From Jejubacter sp036620675 (GTDB lineage: Bacteria > Pseudomonadota > Gammaproteobacteria > Enterobacterales > Enterobacteriaceae), in the NCBI GenBank assembly GCA_036620675.1, contig JAZHEE010000001.1: a stretch of DNA of 64,000 nt; one strand, written 5' to 3'. Shown piece by piece: positions 1 through 9,100 of this stretch. The position numbers were made by a program, and so were the translations under genes. The notes beneath the pieces are model-generated. The model worked only from the letters and a program-made list of their open reading frames with translations. It was not told the origin of the DNA and did not search any database. Position 1 is the first letter of the stretch. Every line of letters begins with the position of its first letter.

Positions 1-58
1 CGCTGGACAGGCGACGAGCCCGCGAGGAGACTGCCCGCAGGGCGAGCGCAGCGAGTCA

Positions 59-76
59 ATCCCTCCCTCACCGCCA
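59..76 (+). other. tRNA-Ser 3'-end fragment, copy 1
   Basis: Eighteen nucleotides match the end of a serine tRNA: part of the T stem, the acceptor strand CCTCACC, the discriminator G and CCA. The rest of the tRNA body is absent, so this is a duplicated 3' end and not a gene. Confidence 0.7.
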
Positions 77-90
77 TATTTAAAGAGAGA

Positions 91-115
91 GCCCGGGTTA
101 ATGCCCGGGCTTTTT
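91..115 (+). terminator. Intrinsic terminator in repeat copy 1
   Basis: A perfect 7-bp stem (GCCCGGG at 91-97 with CCCGGGC at 104-110), a 6-nt loop and five T residues. It lies 15 nt after the tRNA fragment, where a tRNA transcript would end. Confidence 0.75.
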
Positions 116-237
116 CGTTTATGTCGCTCAACCCGGGAGGGTGAGAACCCCCGACAGGGTTCGACAGCGGGCTTCAGCCCGCTGGACAGGCGACGAGCCC
201 GCGAGGAGACTGCCCGCAGGGCGAGCGCAGCGAGTCA

Positions 238-255
238 ATCCCTCCCTCACCGCCA
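238..255 (+). other. tRNA-Ser 3'-end fragment, copy 2
   Basis: Identical 18 nt to positions 59-76, displaced by exactly 179 bp. It is again followed by a terminator, and no tRNA body precedes it. Confidence 0.7.
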
Positions 256-272
256 TATTTAAAGAGAGAGCC

Positions 273-292
273 CGGGCTAATGCCCGCTTTTT
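273..292 (+). terminator. Degenerate terminator in repeat copy 2
   Basis: The stem is shortened to CGGGC/GCCCG (273-277 and 282-286) with a 4-nt loop and a T tract. It is weaker than the copy-1 terminator because two stem bases are lost. Confidence 0.55.
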
Positions 293-674
293 GCCCATGC
301 CGTACAGGAACTCAACCTGAATTCAACGAGCAGAAAAGGTGAAAAAACATCTCAGTTTTTTCCAACAACGCCGATCCCGTTCATCGCTCAGTCTGTTTTT
401 AATAAACCACATTTTTTTTGCAGGTAATCATCTACCGGTGGAAAATAACTGAACCATTAACGCCCTGAGGTAAATAAATTGCACCAGATTTATATTTTTA
501 AACCATTAATATTGTTATCCCGTCGTTAAGTTCAATAAGAACCAACAAGGTTATATTGCATAAAAAAGTGACGCGTGCTACATAATACACATTGATGTTG
601 CTGGGGCATCCTGTCTCCGGCTGTCTGCCGCTGCTCCGGAGGCACTCCGTTGCGTTTGCCATCCGATTTTTCTC
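293..674. other. AT-rich upstream region of the EAL gene
   Basis: No convincing ORF or RNA was seen in these 382 bases. The sequence turns AT-rich from about 350 to 590 and presumably carries the promoter of the EAL-domain gene; I could not single out a clear -10/-35 pair. Confidence 0.4.
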
Positions 675-2888
675 ATGCCTTTTTGTGAAGTCAGTTACTT
701 AACACCATACATGAATGTTATTTACACCAGCGCCAAACAATTTATCATTATTCTTGTGATGACGGCCGTCGCGGTTCCTCTATTACGCGCCGGATCCCCT
801 ATCGTCCTTTTGAATCAGACACCGGAATATATCGCCTATATTCCGATTAGCTTCGCTGTCGCCGTAGTTTCTATTTTCGGACTGCCTGCGATAGCGCCAC
901 TTTTTATTGGTTTTTTTATTGCGCTGTGGTCAACCCTGAACTCCAGCCTCAGCGAAACGCTACTGATTGTCTGCGCCTTGATCCTGCCAATAGGCCTGGT
1001 GTATTTCTGCCTGGAACAGCGGCTGGGTAAGAAGGCGCACGTCAGCTTTGGCTCCGGTTATGCGATTGCCTCACGCCTGCTGTTCTATGGACTATTGTAC
1101 CCGGTTATCGCCCAGATGCTGCTATATCTGGTGGGGTATGTCATGAATATTCAGGATGATTTTCAGTACTACTTCTCTCTGCATGAAGCCGTTACTCTGA
1201 TTATTAATCTGCAAAGCTTTATGCTACCGGTTATCTCCTTTACCGCCGCATTCTATCACCTGTTGAGGATGCTTTTCTCACCGACCTACGCCAGGCGTTT
1301 TTACTTATCCTATATCCTGCCGGAAATGCGCAGTAAGACGCTAATCTGGCTTCTGATGTTAACGGTGCTATTGAGTTATTTCTGTACCGCCGGCACTTCC
1401 ATGATTCTGTCCGGTTACTGTATTCCGCTTATTTTTCTGACCTTTATTTACGGTATGGTTCACGTTAACTATCGTCTCATTTCCGTACTGTGGTCACTCT
1501 CCATCTACCTACTGATTCAAAACAATGACGCATTTACCGATCTGGTAGATCGCGAAAAGCTGCTGGTCTGCTTTTCTGCCCTGTTTATCGTCTTTAATAT
1601 CGCCAACATCTATCTCTCCGGTATTCAACTCGGACTGGGAAAAGCGGCCAGAAAACTCCAGAGTATGGCCATGACCGATCCGCTACTACATATTCCCAAC
1701 ATGCGCGCGCTGGAGCAGGAACTGCCGCAGGCCGGCAACGCCGATACCCTGTGTTTTGTCTCGGTTTCAGGGCTGGAGCGTCTGGAAAAGCTGTACGGGC
1801 CCGCCTTTCGCCTTGACGTCGCCAGACGTCTGGCGATTGCCCTGCAATCCCGGCTACAGAAGCGGGAATCTGTTTATCAGATCCCCGGCTGTTACGCGCT
1901 GTTCACCCTGCACGGCGACAATATCCGTCGCCGGTTGCAGCTTATTCATCAAACGCTGATGCGCATTGAAATCAACTGGCGTAGTGAATCCGTCGAACTG
2001 GATTACACCATTGCCTGGGGCACGCTCCCCAGCGATAAGGCCGATCTTTATCAGCTGATTTGTGAACTCGGCCATCTGGCCAAATCCGGCGATCGCTCCT
2101 CCAGGTTACGTCCGCTGAATGGTGAGCAGGATCAGACGGCACGTCTGGTGTCGGAAACCGCCCACCTTTACCACAAAGTGAAAGCGGCGCTGGAACAGGA
2201 CGGCCTGCGGCTCTATCAGCAAAAAATTCAGGGGCAGGAGCCGCACGCCAGCTACGCCGAGGTGCTGTCTCGCCTGGCGTATGGCAGCGAAATCCTCACA
2301 CCAGACAAATTTTTACCGCTGATCGATGAATTCGATTTGTGTGAAAAATTCGACATGCAGGTGCTGGATAAAGTGCTGGCGACGCTTGCAGCGCGTGACG
2401 ATATTACCTGTCACTATTCAGTAAATTTAATGCCGACCACTCTGGGCTGCGAAGGCATAGCCGGAAAGATTCTCGCCCTGTTCGCGCGTCATCAGGTCGC
2501 CACTTCGTGCATCACCATCGAAGTGACCGAAGAGCAGCTATTTCTGAATGAAGCGCGCGCCAGAGAAAACCTGACGCGTTTGCGGGAAAGCGGGATTCGT
2601 ATCGCTATAGACGATTTCGGACGTGGCTATGCCAACTATGAACGGATGAAGAGTTTGCAGGCCGATGTCATCAAAATAGACGGGCTGTTCGTACGTAATA
2701 TTCTGAATGACACCCTCGATCAGAAGATTGTGAAATCCATCTGCGAGATTGCCAGCGAGAAAAAGATGCAGGTGGTCGCCGAGTTTGTCGAAAGCCACCA
2801 GCATCAGGAACTGCTGCAACGGCTGGGAGTCAGCCATATGCAGGGCTATTTTATTGGTAAACCGCTCCCCTTCCCTGTAGCCGTCTGA
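675..2888 (+). CDS. Membrane-anchored cyclic-di-GMP phosphodiesterase (degenerate GGDEF + EAL)
   Basis: Likely hydrolyses cyclic di-GMP to pGpG at the inner membrane, affecting motility or biofilm. The first ~310 residues of 737 contain about eight to ten hydrophobic segments, like the membrane sensor part of E. coli PdeF (YfgF). Residues ~330-480 are GGDEF-like but carry PGCYALF where the GGDEF signature should be, so cyclase activity is not expected. The EAL domain (~500-737) reads EVL at ~529 instead of EAL but keeps the catalytic set: Asn584, Glu616, Asp646-Asp647 (IDDFG), Lys667, Glu703 and Gln723. A start at 711 is possible; neither start has a clear ribosome-binding site. PdeF is the closest family member I recall, but identity is not certain. 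It is convergent with phoH. Confidence 0.85.
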   Translation: MPFCEVSYLTPYMNVIYTSAKQFIIILVMTAVAVPLLRAGSPIVLLNQTPEYIAYIPISFAVAVVSIFGLPAIAPLFIGFFIALWSTLNSSLSETLLIVCALILPIGLVYFCLEQRLGKKAHVSFGSGYAIASRLLFYGLLYPVIAQMLLYLVGYVMNIQDDFQYYFSLHEAVTLIINLQSFMLPVISFTAAFYHLLRMLFSPTYARRFYLSYILPEMRSKTLIWLLMLTVLLSYFCTAGTSMILSGYCIPLIFLTFIYGMVHVNYRLISVLWSLSIYLLIQNNDAFTDLVDREKLLVCFSALFIVFNIANIYLSGIQLGLGKAARKLQSMAMTDPLLHIPNMRALEQELPQAGNADTLCFVSVSGLERLEKLYGPAFRLDVARRLAIALQSRLQKRESVYQIPGCYALFTLHGDNIRRRLQLIHQTLMRIEINWRSESVELDYTIAWGTLPSDKADLYQLICELGHLAKSGDRSSRLRPLNGEQDQTARLVSETAHLYHKVKAALEQDGLRLYQQKIQGQEPHASYAEVLSRLAYGSEILTPDKFLPLIDEFDLCEKFDMQVLDKVLATLAARDDITCHYSVNLMPTTLGCEGIAGKILALFARHQVATSCITIEVTEEQLFLNEARARENLTRLRESGIRIAIDDFGRGYANYERMKSLQADVIKIDGLFVRNILNDTLDQKIVKSICEIASEKKMQVVAEFVESHQHQELLQRLGVSHMQGYFIGKPLPFPVAV

Positions 2889-2891
2889 CCG

Positions 2892-2929
2892 AAAAACGCA
2901 CGGGCCCGGCACGCCGTGCCGGGCCCGTG
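2892..2929 (-). terminator. Terminator between the EAL gene and phoH
   Basis: A perfect 14-bp stem (2899-2912 with 2916-2929) and 3-nt loop, followed on the minus strand by a T tract at 2892-2896. It best serves phoH and may also stop the convergent EAL transcript. Confidence 0.8.
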
Positions 2930-2945
2930 ATGATTCATTTTCAGG

Positions 2946-3734
2946 TTAAGCGTAAGCGTTGAGCGCACGCTGGCAGAGTACCGAACGCACACAGTCCTCT
3001 TTGGTAAAGCGGATGACGCTAATCATCTCATCGTCGCTAAAGCGCCGCAGCGCATCCTCCAGCCCGGACAGCACGCCAGATGGCAGGTCGCACTGGGTGA
3101 TATCGCCATTGACGATAACGGTGACATTTTCCCCAAGGCGGGTCAGGAACATCTTCATCTGGGCGGCGGTCACGTTCTGCGCCTCGTCCAGAATCACCAT
3201 CGCGTTTTCAAAGGTACGGCCGCGCATATAGGCGAAAGGCGCAATTTCCACCTTACCTATCTCCGGTCGCAGGCAGTACTGCATAAACGAAGCCCCCAGG
3301 CGCCGTAGCAGAATGTCATAGACCGGTCGGAAGTAGGGAGCGAACTTCTCGCCGATATCACCGGGCAAAAAGCCCAGATCCTCGTCAGCCTGCAATACTG
3401 GTCGGGTCACGATGATCCTGTCGATATCTTTGTGGATCAGGGCCTCTGCGGCTTTTGCCGCACTGATAAAGGTTTTGCCACATCCGGCCTCGCCGGTGGC
3501 AAAGATAAGCTTCTTGCGTTCAATGGCTCTCAGATAGCGCTCCTGCGCGGCATTACGCGCCTCAATGGGCGAATTATCCCGACTGTCCCTGGCCATGCCG
3601 ATAGATTCCACGCCGCTCATCTGTACAAGCGAGGTGACCGACTCTTCTTCACGCTGCTTGTGGCTGCGTGAGTCCCGTCTCAGCAAACGTCTGGCTTCGC
3701 GACGAGCTTTGATCACTGCTTTTTGTCTTCCCAT
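2946..3734 (-). CDS. phoH: PhoH family ATPase
   Basis: Cytoplasmic P-loop ATPase; E. coli phoH is induced by phosphate starvation through PhoB and its cellular role is still unclear. The protein has a basic N terminus (many Arg/Lys in residues 1-30), Walker A GEAGCGKT at 81-88 and Walker B VILDEAQ. It matches E. coli PhoH across its length. I chose the ATG at 3734 (262 aa, MGRQKA) over one three codons upstream because E. coli PhoH begins in the same way. In E. coli efeUOB separates phoH from putP; here putP follows after a 0.5-kb gap with no efe genes. Confidence 0.95.
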   Translation of the reverse strand: MGRQKAVIKARREARRLLRRDSRSHKQREEESVTSLVQMSGVESIGMARDSRDNSPIEARNAAQERYLRAIERKKLIFATGEAGCGKTFISAAKAAEALIHKDIDRIIVTRPVLQADEDLGFLPGDIGEKFAPYFRPVYDILLRRLGASFMQYCLRPEIGKVEIAPFAYMRGRTFENAMVILDEAQNVTAAQMKMFLTRLGENVTVIVNGDITQCDLPSGVLSGLEDALRRFSDDEMISVIRFTKEDCVRSVLCQRALNAYA

Positions 3735-4211
3735 GGATGGCACCTTGACTGGTTGGTTTCACTACCCGCACCTGCTTACAGGCACGATGATGCGCACAAA
3801 CAAAGAAGGTTGGCTCCCTTTTAAGCCAATAATTGCCGGTTGAGGAGACGCGACATCGCTGCCATGAGGCAGATGCCGCATCGGTGATGACAGTGTGTAT
3901 CGTGAAGAAATATGGAGCGGTGAAGAGAGCATTGCCGGTGGCAATGCCTGCCAGCTGGGGAGTATGGATTGTCGTTTTCAGGTGTCCAGTTCTGGACGCT
4001 ACCATTCGCGATCTCCATTGTGAAAATGGCTTTCACTGCCGGGAACTACCGCTCTTCTCTTTAATTACACTAAAAGTTATCAATATTGCAACATATTATT
4101 TAATAAACGTCAGAAAGGCTATTTTTTATACAGCCATTAATGTTTAATCAATAACAGGTATAGGGTCTGCGGAATCAGACAGCGATATGGGAGGGACGCC
4201 AGAAGAAATAA
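3735..4211. other. phoH-putP intergenic region
   Basis: About 480 bases without a credible gene; the small ORFs here have no recognisable composition or ribosome-binding sites. It should hold the phoH promoter. On the minus strand CTGTCATCAC at about 3884-3893 looks like half of a Pho box, but I could not find a convincing second 7-bp repeat. Confidence 0.4.
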
Positions 4212-4233
4212 GGCTGCCCCGCCAGGGGCAGCC
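4212..4233 (-). terminator. Terminator after putP
   Basis: Perfect 9-bp GC-rich stem (4212-4220 with 4225-4233), loop of 4 nt, then a T-rich tail on the minus strand just after the putP stop codon. Confidence 0.7.
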
Positions 4234-4241
4234 CGCAGAGA

Positions 4242-5753
4242 TTACTCGGCCTGCTGTAGCTTAACCGCAGGAATATCACGGAAGTGCTGATCCGCCTTAT
4301 TAAAACGCTCAACCACATCGCGAGATGGCGCTTTCCCCATCAGGCTGACCACCACAATGCCCAGAGTAGCGAACAGGAAGCCCGGAATAATTTCGTACAG
4401 ATCCAGCCATTCAAACTGTTTCCATACCACCACGGTCACCGCGCCGATAATCATACCAACCAGCGCCCCGTTACGGGTCATGCGCGACCAGAACAGCGAC
4501 AGAATGACCACCGGCCCGAAAGCGGCGCCGAATCCAGCCCAGGCGTAGCTTACCAGCCCCAGCACCCGGTTATTGGGGTCTGCCGCCATGGCGATAGCCA
4601 CCAGCGCCACCAGCAGTACCATGATGCGCCCTACCCACACCAGTTCGCGCTGGCTGGCGCCTTTGCGCAGGAAAGCCTTGTAGAGATCTTCAGTAATGGC
4701 GCTGGAGCAGACCAGCAGCTGGCAGCTCAGAGTAGACATCACCGCCGCCAGAATGGCCGACATCAGGATACCGGCAACCCAGGGGTTAAACAGAATCTGC
4801 GCCAGCTCAATAAAGATACGTTCGCTGTTGTCATTCACCGCCCCGGCCAGCTGCGGGTTATCGGAAAAATAAGCAATGCCAAAGAAACCAACCCCTACAG
4901 AGCCCAGCAGGCACAGAATCATCCACGCCATACCGATACGACGTGCGCTGACGATGGTACGGTGAGAGTCCGCCGCCATAAAACGCGCCAGAATATGGGG
5001 CTGGCCAAAATATCCCAGCCCCCAGCCCAGCAGCGAAATAATGGCGACGATATTCAGCCCCTTGAACATATCAATGTTCTCGATGCTTTTCTGTTTAATC
5101 ACCTCAAGGGAATCGCCCAACCCACCGACGGTAAACAACACCACCACCGGCGTTATTATCAACGCAAAAAACATCAGCGCCGCCTGAATGGTGTCGGTCC
5201 AGCTCACCGCCAGGAAGCCCCCCACAAAGGTGTAGACGATGGTCGCCGCCGCCCCGGCCCACAGCGCGGTGGTGTAATCCATACCGAAAGTACTTTCAAA
5301 CAGGCGTGCGCCAGCCACAATGCCGGACGCGCAGTAGATGGTGAAGAAGACAAGGATAACCAGCGCCGAGATAATCCGCAGCAGGCGGCTGTTATCCGCA
5401 AAGCGGCTGGTAAAGTAATCTGGCAGCGTCAGCGCGTTATCATTGGCCTCGGTCTGGACGCGTAAACGTCCGGCGACCAGCTTCCAGTTCAGCCAGGCGC
5501 CAAGAGCAAGCCCGATTGCTATCCAGCTTTCTGAAATCCCGGCCAGAAAGATGGCGCCCGGCAGCCCCATCAGCAGCCAGCCGCTCATATCCGAAGCGCC
5601 AGCGGAAAGCGCCGTGACCAGGCTGCCGAGACTACGGCCGCCCAGAATATAGTCGTCAAAATTATTTGTAGAACGCCAGGCGATAAAACCAATCAATATC
5701 ATGCCAAAGATATAAATCAGGAAAGTCACCAGCATCGGTGTGCTAATACTCAT
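4242..5753 (-). CDS. putP: Sodium/proline symporter PutP
   Basis: Imports L-proline with Na+ through the inner membrane to feed PutA. The 503-aa length matches E. coli PutP (502), with about 12-13 hydrophobic segments typical of the SSS family. The N-terminal region carries the family's DDYILGGRSLG and SAGASDMSGWL blocks, which include the helix involved in Na+ binding. It is divergent from putA, and the shared control region contains PutA-type operator motifs, so induction by proline through release of PutA is expected. Confidence 0.97.
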   Translation of the reverse strand: MSISTPMLVTFLIYIFGMILIGFIAWRSTNNFDDYILGGRSLGSLVTALSAGASDMSGWLLMGLPGAIFLAGISESWIAIGLALGAWLNWKLVAGRLRVQTEANDNALTLPDYFTSRFADNSRLLRIISALVILVFFTIYCASGIVAGARLFESTFGMDYTTALWAGAAATIVYTFVGGFLAVSWTDTIQAALMFFALIITPVVVLFTVGGLGDSLEVIKQKSIENIDMFKGLNIVAIISLLGWGLGYFGQPHILARFMAADSHRTIVSARRIGMAWMILCLLGSVGVGFFGIAYFSDNPQLAGAVNDNSERIFIELAQILFNPWVAGILMSAILAAVMSTLSCQLLVCSSAITEDLYKAFLRKGASQRELVWVGRIMVLLVALVAIAMAADPNNRVLGLVSYAWAGFGAAFGPVVILSLFWSRMTRNGALVGMIIGAVTVVVWKQFEWLDLYEIIPGFLFATLGIVVVSLMGKAPSRDVVERFNKADQHFRDIPAVKLQQAE

Positions 5754-6176
5754 TCGATTCTCCGATGTTGTTTCCGGGTAAAACCCCAGGTTGACACCGC
5801 CGGAACGTGACGGGTCTCGTTTGTCGTTTCACTCGCGGCGATCCATCCTGCCGTAAGCGCAGTGTGTTTACAAATGCTTTAACATATCAGTTACACATGC
5901 TCGCCCCAGGTTCAGCTTAAGTTTTCTTATAGGTTGCACTGGCTCACACTTTTATAGGTTGCACCCTTAAAAAATGTTAAGCGCGTCAGTAAACACCGCC
6001 CTTTCGGGTAAATCCAGAAAAAATAATGCCACTGTCGGCGGTAATAATTCTGCGCGGTTTCAGTGTTGCTATCTTCGTCACATTTAACGTGGTTGCACAA
6101 AGTTGCAACATATTAGATATTGCCCGGTAGCAATATTTTTTCACAGACCATTACGAACACAGACAGGAGCACAGGC
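5754..6176. promoter_or_regulatory. put control region with PutA operator motifs
   Basis: The 423-bp divergent region contains four copies of GTTGCA, the recognition element of the PutA ribbon-helix-helix domain: 5933-5938, 5958-5963, 6092-6097 and 6102-6107. The last is part of the palindrome GTTGCAAC (6102-6109). Two copies lie in the putP-proximal half and two just upstream of putA, comparable with the multi-operator layout known in E. coli. Binding would let PutA repress both genes when proline is scarce. Confidence 0.8.
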
Positions 6177-9100
6177 ATGGCCAGCACCACGATGGGGGTA
6201 AAACTGGATGAAGAGACCCGCGAGCGCATTAAAGCCGCCGCCTCACGAATCGACAGGACGCCGCACTGGCTGATTAAACAGGCGATTTTTAACTATCTTC
6301 AGCGCCTGGAAAATAACGAGGAGTTGCCGGAGCTGCCTGCGCTGCTGGCCGGAGCCGCCAATAGCGGTGATATCGATGAAGGAAACGCGCCAGTCGACGA
6401 AACGCCCCAGCCGTTCCTGGAGTTCGCCGAGCAGATCCTGCCCCAGAGCGTTAGCTGCGCCGCGATTACCGCCGCCTGGCGCCGCCCGGAAACCGACGCG
6501 CTGCCGATGATTCTTGAACAGGCACGTCTGCCTGCCGATGTGGCCCAGAAGGCGCATACCCTCGCCCATCAGCTGGCCAGTAAGCTACGTAATCAGAAAA
6601 GCGCCGGCGGGCGCGCCGGCATGGTGCAGGGGCTGCTGCAGGAGTTTTCACTCTCTTCACAGGAAGGGGTAGCGCTGATGTGCCTGGCCGAAGCGCTACT
6701 GCGCATCCCCGATAAAGGTACCCGCGACGCGCTAATCCGCGACAAAATCAGCAACGGCAACTGGCAGTCACACCTCGGGCGCAGCCCGTCACTGTTCGTT
6801 AATGCCGCCACCTGGGGGTTGCTGCTGACCGGACGGCTGGTTTCTACCCATAACGAAGCCAATCTTTCCCGTTCGCTGAATCGCATTATCGGCAAGAGCG
6901 GCGAACCGCTGATCCGTAAAGGAGTGGATATGGCGATGCGCCTGATGGGCGAGCAGTTCGTCACCGGCGAGACCATCGCCGAAGCGCTGGCCAACGCCCG
7001 CCGCCTGGAAGATAAAGGCTTCCGCTACTCCTACGATATGCTGGGCGAAGCGGCTCTGACCGCCGCCGACGCCGATGCCTATATGCTGTCATATCAGCAG
7101 GCGATCCACGCTATCGGCAAGGCATCCAACGGTCGTGGAATCTATGAAGGGCCGGGAATTTCTATCAAGCTTTCCGCCCTGCATCCCCGCTATCGCCGCG
7201 CCCAGTTCGATCGGGTGATGGACGAACTCTATCCGCGCCTTAAGGCATTAACCCTGCTGGCACGCCAGTACGATATCGGAATCAATATCGACGCCGAAGA
7301 GGCCAGTCGCCTTGAGATCTCCCTCGATCTATTGGAAAAGCTGTGTTTTGAGCCGGAGCTGGAAGGCTGGAACGGCATCGGTTTCGTTATCCAGGCTTAC
7401 CAGAAGCGCTGTCCGTTCGTGATTGACTACCTTATCGATCTCGCCACCCGCAGCCGCCGCCGCCTGATGATCCGTCTGGTAAAAGGCGCCTACTGGGACA
7501 GCGAAATAAAACAGGCCCAGATCGAGGGGCTGGAAGGCTACCCGGTGTACACTCGTAAGGTCTATACCGATGTCTCCTACCTGGCCTGCGCCCGTAAACT
7601 GCTGTCGGTACCAAACCTGATCTATCCTCAGTTCGCCACCCACAATGCCCATTCGCTGGCGGCTATCTATCATCTGGCCGGACAGAACTACTATCCGGGG
7701 CAGTATGAATTTCAGTGTCTGCACGGCATGGGCGAGCCGCTCTATGAGCAGGTAGTGGGGAAAATCAGCGACGGCAAACTGAACCGTCCGTGCCGTATCT
7801 ATGCGCCGGTGGGAACCCATGAAACCCTGCTGGCCTATCTGGTGCGGCGCCTGCTGGAAAACGGCGCCAATACCTCATTCGTCAATCGTATCGCCGACAG
7901 CACGCTTTCCATCGACGAACTGGTAGCCGATCCGGTGGTCGCCGTCGATAAGCTAAGCGCCCGGGAAGGGTTGCCGGGGCTGCCGCATCCGAAAATTCCG
8001 CTGCCGCGAGATCTGTATGGCGAAGAGCGTGCCAACTCGCTGGGGCTGGATCTGGACAATGAACACCGACTGGCCTCCCTTTCTTCCGCGCTGCTTAACA
8101 GCGCCAGTCAGAAGTGGCAGGCACTGCCGATTCTGGAACAGACGGTAAAAGTACACGAAAGCGAACTTCAGGCAGTGATTAACCCGGCCGAACCGACGGA
8201 TATTGTCGGCTACGTACGCGAGGCGCGGGATGAAGAAGTGGAACAGGCGCTGGAAAACGCGATCAATCAGGCCGATATCTGGTTCGCCACCCCACCTGCC
8301 GAGCGCGCCGCAATTCTCGAACGCGCCGCGATTCTGATGGAAGATCAGATGCAGCCGCTGATCGGCATTCTGGTGCGCGAAGCGGGGAAAACCTTCGGTA
8401 ACGCCATTGCCGAAGTGCGCGAAGCCGTGGACTTCCTGCGCTATTACGCCTGTCAGGTACGTAATGATTTTGACAATGAAACCCATCGCCCGCTGGGGCC
8501 GGTGGTCTGTATCAGTCCCTGGAACTTCCCGCTGGCGATCTTTACCGGCCAGGTAGCCGCAGCTCTGGCCGCCGGTAACTGCGTGCTGGCCAAACCGGCC
8601 GAACAGACGCCGCTTATCGCCGCTCAGGGCATTGAACTGCTGCTGGAGGCCGGAGTGCCGCCGGGTGTGGTTCAGCTTCTGCCTGGCCGTGGTGAAACCG
8701 TCGGCGCTCGCCTGACCTCGGATCCCCGGGTGCGCGGCGTGATGTTTACCGGCTCCACCGAGGTGGCGACGCTGCTGCAGCGCAACATCGCCAGTCGCCT
8801 CGACCCCCAGGGTCGCCCGACGCCGCTCATCGCAGAAACCGGCGGCCTGAACGCCATGATCGTCGATTCATCGGCTCTGACCGAGCAGGTGGTACAGGAT
8901 GTGATTATCTCCGCCTTCGACAGCGCCGGCCAGCGCTGCTCCGCCCTGCGCGTTCTCTGTCTGCAGGAAGAGGTGGCCGATCACACCCTGAAAATGCTGA
9001 AAGGCGCCATGGCCGAATGCCGGATGGGCAACCCGGGTCGTCTGACTACCGATATCGGGCCGGTCATCGACAGCGAAGCCAAACAGAATATCGAACGCCA

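Larger units (their letters stand above)
1..289 (+). repeat. 179-bp tandem repeat containing a tRNA-Ser 3' end and terminator
   Basis: The stretch from position 2 to about 110 recurs at 181 to about 289 with a period of 179 bp. Each copy holds a GC-rich segment, the last 18 nt of a serine tRNA ending in GCCA, a short A-rich linker and an intrinsic terminator. The copies differ by a substitution and a 2-nt loss in the terminator stem. The left copy begins at the window edge, so more copies or the parent tRNA may lie outside. The arrangement resembles the rtT repeats of about 178 bp behind E. coli tyrT, which also contain tRNA 3' ends. In E. coli serX lies on this side of phoH, so a serX-derived origin is likely but inferred. 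Confidence 0.75.

Noticed and set aside
1..289. Complete tRNA-Ser genes in the repeat
   Set aside because: Only the last 18 nt of a tRNA are present in each copy; no D-arm or anticodon arm can be folded.
3880..3900. Pho box upstream of phoH
   Set aside because: Only one CTGTCAT-like half is clear; the second 7-bp repeat at an 11-bp interval is missing.
4284..5465. Long plus-strand ORF of 393 codons opposite putP
   Set aside because: It is antisense to a gene with full family support, and its translation is rich in Gln, His and Arg with no domain pattern, as expected of a high-GC shadow frame.
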